From positions 1 to 55,161 of the forward strand of contig JANXLY010000025.1 in assembly GCA_025354885.1 (NCBI GenBank): 55,161 bases of DNA, written 5' to 3'. Below the pieces are notes generated by a model that was not told the origin of the DNA, searched no databases, and saw only the letters and a list, made by a program, of their open reading frames with translations. The position numbers and the translations under genes were made by a program. Below, in pieces: positions 24,790-33,902 of the stretch (its first letter is position 1; each line of letters begins with the position of its first letter). This DNA comes from Acidobacteriota bacterium (GTDB lineage Bacteria > Acidobacteriota > Terriglobia > Bryobacterales > Bryobacteraceae).

Positions 24790-25485
24790 TTAGCTTATCA
24801 CCGCCGGGCTAGGTTCCTCCTTTGCCTTCAACTCTTCAAGCCTCAGCTTCCACCCATCAAGAAGGGCAGCCGGGTGTCTCACGCCAAATTGAACAACACC
24901 CAATTCCTTCAATGCGAGCACTTCGTCCAGACTCTTGCCATCTACCATCAATTTTAGTTGCACGTAGGGCGCACACTTACGCAGCAAAACTTCCACTTGC
25001 TCCGCACGATATTCGCTCGCACTCAACATCGCCACTTCGCTGCGCTTCGCCATTTTGCACAAAATGACAAGGCGCTCTTCATCCAGCACAGACATGTCCA
25101 CGCTTACCGTCAGCTTCGCGTTTCCCTCAACGCAGGTCTTGAGCAACTGCATCAATTCAATCTCGATGTATTGAAACTGCCGACTCATCATCTTGGACAG
25201 ATTCAGCTTCGCCTCCACATCCACCGCTCCACGACGTAGCATGTCCCTCACTTCAAACTGCTTTACCGCCGTAGTTGCATCCCCTGGGGCCGCACTCGTT
25301 CTACTCCCCAACCGCACGCCATTCCCTAGCCACTCTTTAGCGAGATCGAGGTCGCACGGCCTCACTACAACACCTCTAACTGCGTAAGCTTGTGCGCGCA
25401 TGCAACCTTCGTGCACCTGCTCCTCCGTCATCAACGGACTCGACAAGTGATAGTCGATCAAACCAGCCAGATCGCGATATTCCAT
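24790..25485 (-). CDS. DeoC-family protein lacking the catalytic lysine
   Basis: A 231-residue TIM-barrel protein with the outline of deoxyribose-phosphate aldolase: LIDYHLSSPLMT matching the 'IDHTLL' opener, VRGVVVRPCDLDLAKEWL, a GAVDVEAKLN segment in place of GADEIDMVIN, and a closing LALKELGVVQFGVRHPAALL. The catalytic set is altered. The position of Schiff-base K167 (E. coli numbering) falls in VAMLSAS and is methionine (M153). D102 corresponds to E91. K201 is kept (K178, in QLKLMVDG). It is therefore unlikely to be a normal DeoC. It leads aroDE by 16 bases. The start lies only 23 bases from the divergent S9 peptidase start. Confidence 0.7.
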   Translation of the reverse strand: MEYRDLAGLIDYHLSSPLMTEEQVHEGCMRAQAYAVRGVVVRPCDLDLAKEWLGNGVRLGSRTSAAPGDATTAVKQFEVRDMLRRGAVDVEAKLNLSKMMSRQFQYIEIELMQLLKTCVEGNAKLTVSVDMSVLDEERLVILCKMAKRSEVAMLSASEYRAEQVEVLLRKCAPYVQLKLMVDGKSLDEVLALKELGVVQFGVRHPAALLDGWKLRLEELKAKEEPSPAVIS

Positions 25486-25508
25486 TCTTTTAGTTATATA
25501 AGGGAATC

Positions 25509-27533
25509 ATGCCTCGTCTCCTGCTCCTTGTCTTTTTGTCCCATCTTGTTTTTGCCGCCAAGCAGCCTATCACGCACGAATCCATGTGGCTCATGAAGCG
25601 TGTTGGTGCGCCAAACCCCTCTCCGGATGGCAACTGGGTTGTCTTTAGCGTTGTCGAACCAGCTTACGATCCCAAGGATCAATCTTCTGATCTCTGGCTT
25701 GTGGCAGGCGATGGTGCAAGCCCGCCCCGCAAAATCACTCATACTCGCAATTCCGAATCTGGAGTCTCCTGGTCGCCCGATAGCAAACGCATCGCCTTTT
25801 CTACGACTCGCGAAGGTGACAGCGATTCCCAAATCTACGTCCTCGATTTGTCAGTAGGCGGCGAAGCCCAGCGCTACACAGAAATTCCAGGGGGAGCGGG
25901 CGATCCCCGGTGGTCCCCCGATGGTCGGCGCATCCTCTTTACTGCCACGGCACAAAGTCCCGGCGCCGCCAGCCGCAAATCCAACGCCCGAGTCTATGAG
26001 AACTTTCCCATCCGTTTCTGGGACCACTGGCTCGATCAGAAGCATACTCATATATTCGTTATTGAAGACAGGCCGGGTGCCTCAGCTAAGGACATTCTCG
26101 CCGATACCCAATGGTCCACCACCCCCGGCATGGCCGGCTCCCTGTCTAACTCCGGTGAAGACCTCAACCCTGTCTGGACTCCCGACTCAAAATCCATCGT
26201 CTTCCAGTCCGACATCAATCAGCACGAAGCTGCCTTCGCAATCGTCAAAACCAAAGTCTTTCTGATTTCCGCTGATGGTGGCGAACCGCAGCCTCTTTCC
26301 AGCGGAGCCTTTTCCTATGGCAACCCGAAGTTTCGCCCCGATGGCAAAGCGCTCTATCTGCTCGAAACCCGCGAAGGCGTGAACAATGCTCTGTACAGCC
26401 TCAGCCGTCTCGCCATGATTCCCTGGCCTCAGGGCGGCGCACCAAAGACGATTACTGAAGGTATCGACCATTCCATCGACAGATTCGTTTTCACGCCCGA
26501 TTCGAGCTCGGTCTACTTCACTTCCGATAGCGCAGGTCTTGGCAAGCTCTTTCGCATTAATTCTGTGGGCGGCGCTGCGAGCGAACACCCTCAAAAGACC
26601 GGCAACTATTCAGGCCTCTCGATCGGTGGAAACAGTATCTATGCCAGCTTCGATAGCTCGACACAGCCGACAGAAATCCGGAGCCTAACCATTGCCAATG
26701 GACTGAGCAAAACCATCACCCACTTTAACGATGCTGCCATCGCTGAGCTCGATCTCTCCACCCCACGACACTTCTATTTCACCTCCAGGAAGGGGCGCAT
26801 GATCCACAACCTGCTCATTACCCCACCCAACTTTGACGAAAAGAAAAAGTACCCCCTCTTTGTGCTCATCCATGGTGGCCCTCACGGCATGTGGAAGGAT
26901 CAGTTCTTCCTGCGATGGAATTACCACCTCATCGCTTCTCCTGGCTATGTACTGCTTCTCACCAACTACACGGGTTCTACAGGCTTTGGCGAAAAATTCT
27001 CGCAGAACATTCAGGGCGACCCACTAGCCACTCCTGGCGAAGAAATCAACGAAGCAGCCGACGAAGCCCTCCGACTTTTCCCTTTTGTGGACCCAGCGCG
27101 CCAAGCCGCTGGCGGAGCAAGTTACGGAGCTCACATCGCCAACTGGCTCCAGGCTACGACTACGCGCTACAAGTGCCTCATCAGCCATGCAGGCCTGATC
27201 AATCTCGAAGCGCAATGGGGCACCAGCGACACTATTTATGCACGCGAACTCACCAACGGCGGACCCGTTTGGCAGCAAGGTGAAATCTGGCGCAAGCAAA
27301 ACCCGATCCGCTTTGCCGCCAGCTTCAAAACACCAACACTGGTTAGTGTCGGCGAACGTGATTTCCGCGTCCCTCTCAACAACTCTCTGGAATATTGGTC
27401 TGTCCTCCAGCGCCTCCGCATCCCATCCAAGCTGATCGTCTTCCCCGACGCCAACCACTGGATTCTCAAAGCCGAGGACAGCCGCTTTTTCTATCACGAA
27501 CTAGCAGACTGGCTCAAGCGCTGGCTCAATTGA
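25509..27533 (+). CDS. secreted S9-family serine peptidase (dipeptidyl/acylaminoacyl peptidase-like)
   Basis: A 674-residue exported peptidase. It has a signal peptide (MPRLLLLVFLSHLVFAA), then a WD-like beta-propeller made of repeats such as NPSPDGNWVVFSVV, VSWSPDSKRIAFSTT, PRWSPDGRRILFTA and PVWTPDSKSIVFQS (about 30-420). The C-terminal alpha/beta-hydrolase domain has the oxyanion region LIHGGPHGMWKD. The triad is S538 in GGASYGAH, D618 in GERDFRVP and H650 in FPDANHWI. Such enzymes trim dipeptides or acylated residues from short peptides. The ATG at 25509 is close to the divergent DeoC-like gene. All catalytic residues are intact. Confidence 0.92.
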   Translation: MPRLLLLVFLSHLVFAAKQPITHESMWLMKRVGAPNPSPDGNWVVFSVVEPAYDPKDQSSDLWLVAGDGASPPRKITHTRNSESGVSWSPDSKRIAFSTTREGDSDSQIYVLDLSVGGEAQRYTEIPGGAGDPRWSPDGRRILFTATAQSPGAASRKSNARVYENFPIRFWDHWLDQKHTHIFVIEDRPGASAKDILADTQWSTTPGMAGSLSNSGEDLNPVWTPDSKSIVFQSDINQHEAAFAIVKTKVFLISADGGEPQPLSSGAFSYGNPKFRPDGKALYLLETREGVNNALYSLSRLAMIPWPQGGAPKTITEGIDHSIDRFVFTPDSSSVYFTSDSAGLGKLFRINSVGGAASEHPQKTGNYSGLSIGGNSIYASFDSSTQPTEIRSLTIANGLSKTITHFNDAAIAELDLSTPRHFYFTSRKGRMIHNLLITPPNFDEKKKYPLFVLIHGGPHGMWKDQFFLRWNYHLIASPGYVLLLTNYTGSTGFGEKFSQNIQGDPLATPGEEINEAADEALRLFPFVDPARQAAGGASYGAHIANWLQATTTRYKCLISHAGLINLEAQWGTSDTIYARELTNGGPVWQQGEIWRKQNPIRFAASFKTPTLVSVGERDFRVPLNNSLEYWSVLQRLRIPSKLIVFPDANHWILKAEDSRFFYHELADWLKRWLN

Positions 27534-27555
27534 GACGCTGTGCCAAAATGACATC

Positions 27556-28054
27556 ATGCTGAACCTGATGCCCGATCAGCTGCTGCGTCTCATAGCAAGC
27601 GCCGAAGCTGCTTTCGCCACTTTTGATCCACAATATTGGGAATTGCACCGTGGCGAAGGAAAGTGGACGCACTTACAATTGCTTGGCCACCTGATCGATT
27701 CGGCAGCCAATAACCATCAGCGCTTCGTTCGTGCGCTGGCCCAGCCCAGCCTAAATTGGCCTGGCTATGACCAAATGGCTCATGTCATTGTCCAAAGCTA
27801 TGCGGGTGCGGATTTGTCCAATTGCATTGTTTTACAATCGCCACATCAGCCACGTCATAAGGCAGATCAGCCCGGCAAAAGCTCAGACCCCCTGCTCGAT
27901 TGATGGAGCGCCGTTCATGACGCTATCCGATCTGGCTCTCGACTATGTTGCCCACCTGAAGCATCATCTCAAACAACTTTTGCCAGACCAGCCGATCGAA
28001 TATTCCGGAATGCCCTGGCCCCCGGATGACCCCAATCGCCAATGGCCTGTCTAA
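27556..28054 (+). pseudogene. DinB-family protein gene, frameshifted
   Basis: The first frame (from ATG 27556) reads the N-terminal half of a DinB four-helix protein, including EGKWTHLQLLGHLIDSAANN and GYDQMAHVIVQSYAGAD. It then loses homology and stops at 27903. The frame one base on continues it: FYNRHISHVIRQISP and LSDLALDYVAHLKHHLKQLL, ending at 28054. The switch lies at about 27815-27830 and corresponds to one extra or two missing bases. Both metal-site histidine regions exist but in different frames. The product is therefore broken, or the read contains an error. It follows the S9 peptidase by 22 bases. Confidence 0.78.
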
Positions 28055-28079
28055 GGGTAGAACTAATTCCAAGCCAAAA

Positions 28080-29162
28080 CTATTTTGCTAAATCTCGAAA
28101 GCCCACCACGCGGTGAAAAGTCAGGTAATTCGCATCATGAGCGCGATGCGCGCCTCCAGTCTCGTCATCAAAGGCCGTACGCGACGCAACAATCAGATCT
28201 TTTCCCTCAAATTGCCAGTCTACATACTGAAACGCATGCTTCTCCACATCCGGGTGCTCAAGAATCGTCGCGCGCCTCTCCCACTTCCGCAAGTCGGCAG
28301 AAGACATCAGGACAAGAGTATTCCGAACCGATGCCGGGCTCTTCGCCGATTGCGGGTATCGATCGAGTGCCGGGTTTGACAAGGTCCAATACAGCTTCGA
28401 CTTCTTGTCCCATCGAATGGTGAACTTCTTCGCCCCACCTGGAAAAGGAATCATCTCCGCTACACCGTCCTTCAGGAATGCCGCATGTTCGGTGTTGTCC
28501 ACTCGCAGGACATTCACCAGCTTGCCGTCTCTTCGGGCGATGACATTGCCCTCGAGCCAATGCTGTCCCACAACATCAGCTCCCGTTGGAAACTTCTGCC
28601 TCGTAGTGAAGGTCCAGCTGCCTGAATCCATCAGGTTTGCTTTGACGGGGGCACTCACCATCAGTGCCTCGAAGAATCCCCACTTGCCTGGCGGATGCCA
28701 TTCCATCGATCTCCAAATGCGTCCGCCATAAATCGCAATTGGCACTGGCGCAGTGTGATAATTCACATCGCTGCTCAAATAGGCAGCCTCACTCCAGTTC
28801 TTGCCTTTATCAAGCGAACGGCGGATCACTACCCGTCCGTATTCATACGTCGTACCCATCAGATACAAAACCTGCCTGTGTACGAAGAGGTTTGACCAGA
28901 ACTGATCCTTCAATTCAGCCGTCTGCACCCAGGTCTTACCTCGATCTTCTGATCGAAAGACACGCGTCACCCCGGAGGCCTGCTGTGTAGAACCGGGACC
29001 AAAGAAATCATGCGACGCAACATAAGCCCCGTCGCGAGTTTTCACGATAGAAGGCGAACCGATATAACGCCGACTCGCTGCCCTCTCGTGGTCAATCACC
29101 ACACCAGGCACTTGGGGCGTATCGAGCGCAAGCACACACAACCAAAGATGGGCAAGGATCAT
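28080..29162 (-). CDS. secreted sialidase/BNR-repeat family protein
   Basis: A 360-residue exported protein of the sialidase superfamily. A short signal peptide (MILAHLWLCVLALD) is followed by a six-bladed propeller with Asp-box repeats FRSEDRGKTWVQT and RRSLDKGKNWSEA. Also visible are SPSIVKTRDGAYVASHDFFG, WHPPGKWGFFEAL, LSNPALD and a final VDWQFEGKDLIVASRTAFDD. Family members are exo-glycosidases or sugar-binding proteins; whether this one cleaves sialic acid is unknown, since the arginine triad cannot be placed with certainty. The ATG at 29162 is the first start. It is transcribed with no clear link to the ATPase gene 30 bases upstream. Confidence 0.78.
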   Translation of the reverse strand: MILAHLWLCVLALDTPQVPGVVIDHERAASRRYIGSPSIVKTRDGAYVASHDFFGPGSTQQASGVTRVFRSEDRGKTWVQTAELKDQFWSNLFVHRQVLYLMGTTYEYGRVVIRRSLDKGKNWSEAAYLSSDVNYHTAPVPIAIYGGRIWRSMEWHPPGKWGFFEALMVSAPVKANLMDSGSWTFTTRQKFPTGADVVGQHWLEGNVIARRDGKLVNVLRVDNTEHAAFLKDGVAEMIPFPGGAKKFTIRWDKKSKLYWTLSNPALDRYPQSAKSPASVRNTLVLMSSADLRKWERRATILEHPDVEKHAFQYVDWQFEGKDLIVASRTAFDDETGGAHRAHDANYLTFHRVVGFRDLAK

Positions 29163-29192
29163 TGCCCGTCAGAATATCGCAACCAAGCTGAA

Positions 29193-29807
29193 CTATTGCA
29201 GAGTCGACGCGCCCTGCACACCCATGGAACTGTCCGCCACGTTCTTGTTCGTATAGTCGTCGAGGTTGATTACGTAAGTTTCTTTTGCATCGAGCAGAAC
29301 TGGAGAATGCGTGGCGCAAATGATCCGGAATTTCTTCTGGTCCACAAGTTCCATCAACATTTTCAATATGCGCCGCTGGTTACTGATCGACAACGCCATT
29401 TCCGGTTCGTCCAGCAACAACACCGTGCCTTCCGGCAATGCGGGAAAGTTTTCCCGGAACATCGCCAACATCACTTGCCCGTGGCTCGCCATTTGCAAAA
29501 ACTCCACCATCTGTGGATTGTCCTCAAACAGGTCCAGTTGCATCCGCGGATTGTGCTGCTCGGCGTCGAACAAATACGGCTTGCCCAGTTCTACCTTGCC
29601 CGTATCGAGCCGATACACAAATCCGTCCACTTGTTCGCCCTTCATTGCATAAAGAATCGAATGCAGTAAAGTGCTCTTGCCACTACCGTTATCACCCGTC
29701 AGCATGATCAGCGGATGAGACAGGTCAATCACCATCGGCATGTGAAAGTTCAGGTTTACGAAAACCGGATGAGACAAGATTTTGAGAAACATGGGGTCCT
29801 GGGTCAC
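29193..29807 (-). CDS. small AAA/ABC-type ATPase (SMC-like head)
   Basis: A 204-residue cytoplasmic ATPase. Walker A is GDNGSGKST (residues 38-46). The signature region reads ASHGQVMLAMF, so SHGQ replaces the usual SGGQ. Walker B is TVLLLDEPEMALS, followed by a switch histidine in ICATHSPVLLDA. This is the pattern of the ATP-binding domain found in stand-alone AAA family ATPases of the Rad50/ABC type. No membrane partner is nearby. It starts at GTG 29807 (or ATG 29792), two bases after the AbrB-like gene stop, so the pair is an operon. The role is unknown; regulatory, repair or defence functions are all possible. Confidence 0.8.
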   Translation of the reverse strand: MTQDPMFLKILSHPVFVNLNFHMPMVIDLSHPLIMLTGDNGSGKSTLLHSILYAMKGEQVDGFVYRLDTGKVELGKPYLFDAEQHNPRMQLDLFEDNPQMVEFLQMASHGQVMLAMFRENFPALPEGTVLLLDEPEMALSISNQRRILKMLMELVDQKKFRIICATHSPVLLDAKETYVINLDDYTNKNVADSSMGVQGASTLQ

Positions 29808-29809
29808 TT

Positions 29810-30115
29810 CTATATACTCTTCTCTCCAGAATAGCGCTGGTGGGGCACTTCGTCAGGATCAAATCCCATTCGCTTCACTTCTTCCATCGCAGCAAAATAC
29901 TCGCCTAAATCCTCTGCCCCGCTCAAGAGGCGCTCCGCCATCTTCAATCGGGCGTCCGAATCCGGGTTCAAAACCTTTGCCACTCGAAGGCGAATTGATC
30001 CCTCAGCCTCAATTAAAAGCAGTAAACAACCGTCGACCATCCCCAGCTTCTTGCGTAGCTTTGCCGGAATGACGACCGTCCCACGCTTTCCCATCTGAAG
30101 AAATGATTCAGTCAT
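29810..30115 (-). CDS. AbrB/MazE/SpoVT-type DNA-binding protein
   Basis: A 101-residue protein with the AbrB-like swapped-hairpin fold at the N-terminus: FLQMGKRGTVVIPAKLRKKLGMVDGCLLLL, then a beta strand and a charged C-terminal helix (LKMAERLLSGAEDLGEYFAAMEEVKR). Such proteins bind DNA as dimers and act as transition-state regulators or as antitoxins of the MazE/VapB type. No toxin gene is adjacent; instead a small ATPase begins two bases after its stop. It probably autoregulates the pair. The gap to the upstream M3 peptidase stop is only 18 bases. Confidence 0.82.
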   Translation of the reverse strand: MTESFLQMGKRGTVVIPAKLRKKLGMVDGCLLLLIEAEGSIRLRVAKVLNPDSDARLKMAERLLSGAEDLGEYFAAMEEVKRMGFDPDEVPHQRYSGEKSI

Positions 30116-30133
30116 GTCATCAGAATATCTGAA

Positions 30134-32146
30134 TTACTGATTTTCTGACACTTGAATCAGTCCAATACGCTGCAAAAGTGCGTTCTGGCTCGGATCGCGA
30201 CCCATAAAACTGCGGTATAGGTCCTTTGGCTCCTCACTATTTCCTTTTGCGAGGATCTTTTGGCGAAAATCACGTCCAGTCTCTCCGTTGAGCACGCCCT
30301 CTTCTTGAAAGCGGGAAAACGCATCCGCATCCAAAACTTCCGCCCATTTATAGCTGTAATACCCTGCTGCATACCCGACAGGTCCAGAAAACAAATGGGT
30401 AAAGCCAAGGATCATGCCGTAGTTGTCTGGTAAGGGAATCGAGGTAAATCGTTGCAACACGGAGTTCGCCACTGCCAACAAATCACGATCCAACTTGGGG
30501 TCAAATTCCATATGCAAAGTCAAGTCGACCGTAGCAAATCCCAACTGACGCATCTGCCCGGAGGCTCCCCGATACTGTCTCGCGCGCTTCATCTTGGCGA
30601 AAAGCTCTTCTGGAATCGGTTCGCCCGTCTCAAAATGACGAGCAAAGAAGTCTAGCGCTTTGCGCTCCCAGCACCAGTTCTCCATAATCTGGCTTGGCAA
30701 TTCGACAAAATCCCAGGACACATTTGTCCCACTCAAACCCCGCAAGGGCACTTCACTGAGGCAATGGTGCAGCAAATGTCCGAACTCATGAAAGATCGTC
30801 TCCACTTCTCGATGTGTCAGCAGCGCCGGTCTCCCCGGCATTGGGGGTGTCATGTTGCCGCAAATCACCCCAAGGTGTGGAGCAAAACTACCATCCGCCT
30901 GCGGACCGCCTGTCCGAACGGATTCCATCCATGCCCCTCCCCGCTTGGACTCTCGAGGGAACCAGTCGGCATAAAAGGCTCCGATCATCCGCTCGTCCGA
31001 ATAGATTTCGCAATACGCCACACTTGGCTCGTACACTTTGGCGTCCGGAATCTGACGAACTTCGATTCCGAAAAGCCTTTCACAAAGTTCAAACATTCCC
31101 CTCACGACACGATCCACCGGAAAATAGGGTCGCAAGGCCTCCTCATCAAAATCGTAAAGCGCCGCGCGCTGTTTCTCCGCGAAATAGCCCAAGTCCCAAG
31201 GGTTGAGAGGCTGACCACTAAAGGCTTCGAGCGCTGCATGCTCTTCAGAAAACTTCTCCCTTGTAGCACGCTCCAGGTCTGAAACGAACTCCATCGCGAT
31301 CGCGCCACGCTGCGCCATGCGATCAGCAAGAACGAAATCAGCAAAAGTGAAATAGCCGAGCAGATGAGCCTTTTCTCTCCGCAAAGTGAGAATCTGCTTC
31401 ATCAGCTCGCGGTTCGAAAACTCTCCCGAAGTAGCGCGAGCATTGTAGCCCTCCCACATGGTGCGACGAATCGCAGGGTCATCGAGATATGTCAGCACGG
31501 GCAAAAAGCTTGGTGCTTGTAAAGTGAAGCGGAAACCAGCTTTGCCCTTCGATTCAGCATTTGCCCGCGCTGCCCCCTTTGCATCTTCAGGCAACCCCGC
31601 TAGCCTCGATTCATCTTCAATGATCAACTCAAAGGCATTCGTCGAATCGAGTACATTCTGTGAAAACTTGGTGCACAGCGCCTGTAGCTCAACATCAATT
31701 TCGAGGGAACGTCTCTTTAGCTCAGGTTCAAGCTCGGCGCCATATCGACGAAATGCATCAACCTGCTTCGTCAAGAAACGTTTTTCAATGGGGACAAGTC
31801 CATCCGGTGAGACTGCTTGTATCGCAGTCCAAAGATTAGGGTTGAGCGGAATCGAAGAATAAAAAGCACTCAGCTCAGGCTCAATTGTCTGGATTGCTTC
31901 GCGCAGTTCCGGTGAATTCGAAACACACTCAAGGTGCCGAACCACAGCCATCGCATTCTCGAGATGGACAGTTGATTCATCGAGGGCGCGCAGCGTGTTG
32001 GCAAAATCACGAGCACCCGCGAAATCAGAAATCGCATCCACATTCTTCTGCGATTCCACTAACAATTCACGGATGGCCGGAACAATGTGTTCTACCCGGA
32101 TCAAATCAAACGGGATCTCGAAAGGCACTCTCAATAAAGGGTTCAT
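30134..32146 (-). CDS. M3-family oligopeptidase (oligopeptidase A-like)
   Basis: A 670-residue zinc metallopeptidase that degrades short peptides in the cytoplasm. The N-terminal thimet-like opener is [20 protein letters not shown]. The zinc motif is HEFGH at residues 453-457 ([19 protein letters not shown]) and the following helix supplies a glutamate ([15 protein letters not shown]). The C-terminus has [20 protein letters not shown], typical of OpdA. No signal peptide is present. The start is ATG 32146, overlapping the threonine aldolase stop by four bases (ATGA); the frame extends to 32191 but that is within the aldolase gene. It is cotranslated with ltaE. Confidence 0.92.
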   Translation of the reverse strand: MNPLLRVPFEIPFDLIRVEHIVPAIRELLVESQKNVDAISDFAGARDFANTLRALDESTVHLENAMAVVRHLECVSNSPELREAIQTIEPELSAFYSSIPLNPNLWTAIQAVSPDGLVPIEKRFLTKQVDAFRRYGAELEPELKRRSLEIDVELQALCTKFSQNVLDSTNAFELIIEDESRLAGLPEDAKGAARANAESKGKAGFRFTLQAPSFLPVLTYLDDPAIRRTMWEGYNARATSGEFSNRELMKQILTLRREKAHLLGYFTFADFVLADRMAQRGAIAMEFVSDLERATREKFSEEHAALEAFSGQPLNPWDLGYFAEKQRAALYDFDEEALRPYFPVDRVVRGMFELCERLFGIEVRQIPDAKVYEPSVAYCEIYSDERMIGAFYADWFPRESKRGGAWMESVRTGGPQADGSFAPHLGVICGNMTPPMPGRPALLTHREVETIFHEFGHLLHHCLSEVPLRGLSGTNVSWDFVELPSQIMENWCWERKALDFFARHFETGEPIPEELFAKMKRARQYRGASGQMRQLGFATVDLTLHMEFDPKLDRDLLAVANSVLQRFTSIPLPDNYGMILGFTHLFSGPVGYAAGYYSYKWAEVLDADAFSRFQEEGVLNGETGRDFRQKILAKGNSEEPKDLYRSFMGRDPSQNALLQRIGLIQVSENQ

Positions 32147-33183
32147 AGGGTATCCAGCATCTCCTGAATCTTCTCGGCAGCCACAGAGCATGCCTTTAAC
32201 GGCGAGTCGTAATGAGTGACGATGCGCACCAGCGTTGGGCCAAAAGCAATCATAAGCACCCCCAGTGGCTTCATGCGCGCGGAGAACTCCGCAGCACTCA
32301 GCCCAGTACCTGCCACATCAAAAATCAAAATATTCGTTCGAACTTTTGCCGGATCGAGCGATATTCCCGGCATTTGCGAAAGCCGCTCTGCCAGCATCTT
32401 TGCATTTGAGTGGTCTTCCACCAGACGAGCGGGCATTTTTTCGAGCGCAATCAAACCTGCTGCAGCCAATATTCCCGCCTGTCGCATCCCGCCACCCAAA
32501 CGCTTTCTATACAATCGCCCTCGATCCATCAAACTCCGCGGACCTACAACCATACTGCCAACCGGAGCGCCCAAGCCTTTCGACAGGCAAAACATTACCG
32601 TATCGAGCTTTGCGGCAATTTGTGATACCGGGATTCCGAGCGCAGCCGATGCATTAAAAATTCTTGCCCCATCCATGTGGACAGGCAAGCCCATCGCATG
32701 TGCGCCATCGCAAATCTCGTCCAACTGCTCCTGCGGATAAACTGTTCCTCCGCCGACATTGTGGGAATTCTCCACTTCAATCAAACCCGTCTGCGCGGCA
32801 TGGGGCCCCAAAGGGCGAATCTCAGCCTTTACCTTTGCCCAATCCAGCAGGCCATCACTAGTGGGAATTGAACGGGCTACGCAGCCCGCGAACCAGGCCA
32901 TCATTGACAATTCGTAATTCAAAATGTGCCCGCGCGAATCGCAAATGATTTCCTGGCCGTGCTCGGTATGCAGCTTGAGTGCAATCGTATTACCCATCAC
33001 ACCAGTAGGCACAAAGAGCCCGGCTTGCTTGCCCATCACTTCAGCGGCACGTTCTTCCAGTCGATTGACCGTCGGATCTTCTCCGTATACGTCGTCTCCA
33101 ACCTCAGCGCCAGCCATCGCCTCCCGCATCTCTGCCGTCGGGCGGGTCACCGTGTCGCTGCGTAAGTCTATTACTTCCATCAT
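32143..33183 (-). CDS. ltaE: low-specificity L-threonine aldolase
   Basis: A 346-residue PLP enzyme splitting L-threonine or L-allo-threonine to glycine and acetaldehyde. The family opener is [13 protein letters not shown]; the cofactor region includes [13 protein letters not shown] and [11 protein letters not shown]-type HMDGARI, and the PLP lysine is K202 in [14 protein letters not shown] glycine-rich [14 protein letters not shown] follows. Length is normal. The start (ATG 33183) overlaps the stop of the decayed vapC by four bases, so ltaE is now downstream of a pseudogene operon. Its own stop overlaps the M3 peptidase start. Confidence 0.93.
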   Translation of the reverse strand: MMEVIDLRSDTVTRPTAEMREAMAGAEVGDDVYGEDPTVNRLEERAAEVMGKQAGLFVPTGVMGNTIALKLHTEHGQEIICDSRGHILNYELSMMAWFAGCVARSIPTSDGLLDWAKVKAEIRPLGPHAAQTGLIEVENSHNVGGGTVYPQEQLDEICDGAHAMGLPVHMDGARIFNASAALGIPVSQIAAKLDTVMFCLSKGLGAPVGSMVVGPRSLMDRGRLYRKRLGGGMRQAGILAAAGLIALEKMPARLVEDHSNAKMLAERLSQMPGISLDPAKVRTNILIFDVAGTGLSAAEFSARMKPLGVLMIAFGPTLVRIVTHYDSPLKACSVAAEKIQEMLDTL

Positions 33184-33590
33184 TGATTCTCCGTATCCAA
33201 CCGCTCCGGCTTTGCCAGATCGGTTTGTCCCAAATAACTACCGTTGCACAAAGGCGAAAGAGCGCTCAACCTTGTGTACGAATAACTGTTGCAATCCCGA
33301 AAATTCAAAGCAGCTGGATATCGGCCCATTCCAAAGCGAAGAAAAGCGCTCATAGAAATGGCAGTGTGCTCGCGTCGAAAATCCAGAAACTCCGTTTGGC
33401 ACTCGCGCAGGAATCCATCGAGCGCATGCCGACTATCACGAGTCCTCTGCCACAAGAACATTTCCGATTCCAGCATCATCGGTATACCCAAAACCACTAG
33501 CCGCGAAATTCGAGTCAACGCCTTTCGTCGTTCTGCTCCGCTTTCCTGCAGTAAGGAACAAACTAGTGCCGAGCCATCCAACAAAATCGT
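33180..33590 (-). pseudogene. vapC: PIN-domain toxin VapC, start codon lost
   Basis: A PIN-domain ribonuclease of the type II toxin VapC is readable: ILLDGSALVCSLLQE (first acidic residue), MMLESEMFLW (second), MGRYPAALNFRDCNSYSY (third), and QTDLAKP near the end. Two defects are visible. The codon where the family starts (M in MI(F/L)LD) is ACG at 33590-33588, with only TTG 33584 further in. The GDDF/GNDF acidic site now reads NGSYL, so the fourth active-site acid is lost. The natural stop TGA overlaps ltaE. It sits directly after a broken vapB. Possible leaky translation from TTG cannot be excluded. Confidence 0.72.
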
Positions 33591-33858
33591 ACGCAGTGAG
33601 CACCAAATCCAAAGATTTCCTATTCCTCCGCCTTACTCAAAGCCTGAACACGCAGCCAGGAGAGTGAAAAGGCCAAAGCTCCCGCTCCAAAAATGAAAAT
33701 GGCCGATTCGCCCTGTGGTTCGATACACCGTGCAGCCTCAGTCGCCTCCTTCTTTCTTCAAGCGCCCGCCGGTTTGCCTCCAATTTTGTTTCGTGCGTTA
33801 GTTCAGTCACTTCGACAGCGAGACGCTCAACTTCCGCAATCATAATACTAAGGGCCAT
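33588..33858 (-). pseudogene. vapB: VapB-type antitoxin, frameshifted and with internal stop
   Basis: From ATG 33858 the reading matches the VapB/PSK transcription-factor family: MALSIMIAEVERLAVEVTEL, THETKLEANRRALEERRRRL, and FSFLERELWPFHSPG. Near 33650-33660 the frame shifts; the next frame continues with RVQALSKAEE, then a TAG (33622-33620), then EIFGFGAHCV, the usual family ending (..ALSKAEE.EILGYGP.GV). The stop that should follow has become CGA where the family would end, overlapping vapC. Three lesions are thus visible: a one-base loss, a nonsense codon and a lost stop. Length restored with one base is about 90 residues, normal for the family. Confidence 0.78.
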
Positions 33859-33902
33859 CGTGCATCGTTCATTACAATCTCTGTTTTACACCCTTTATCG
33901 GT

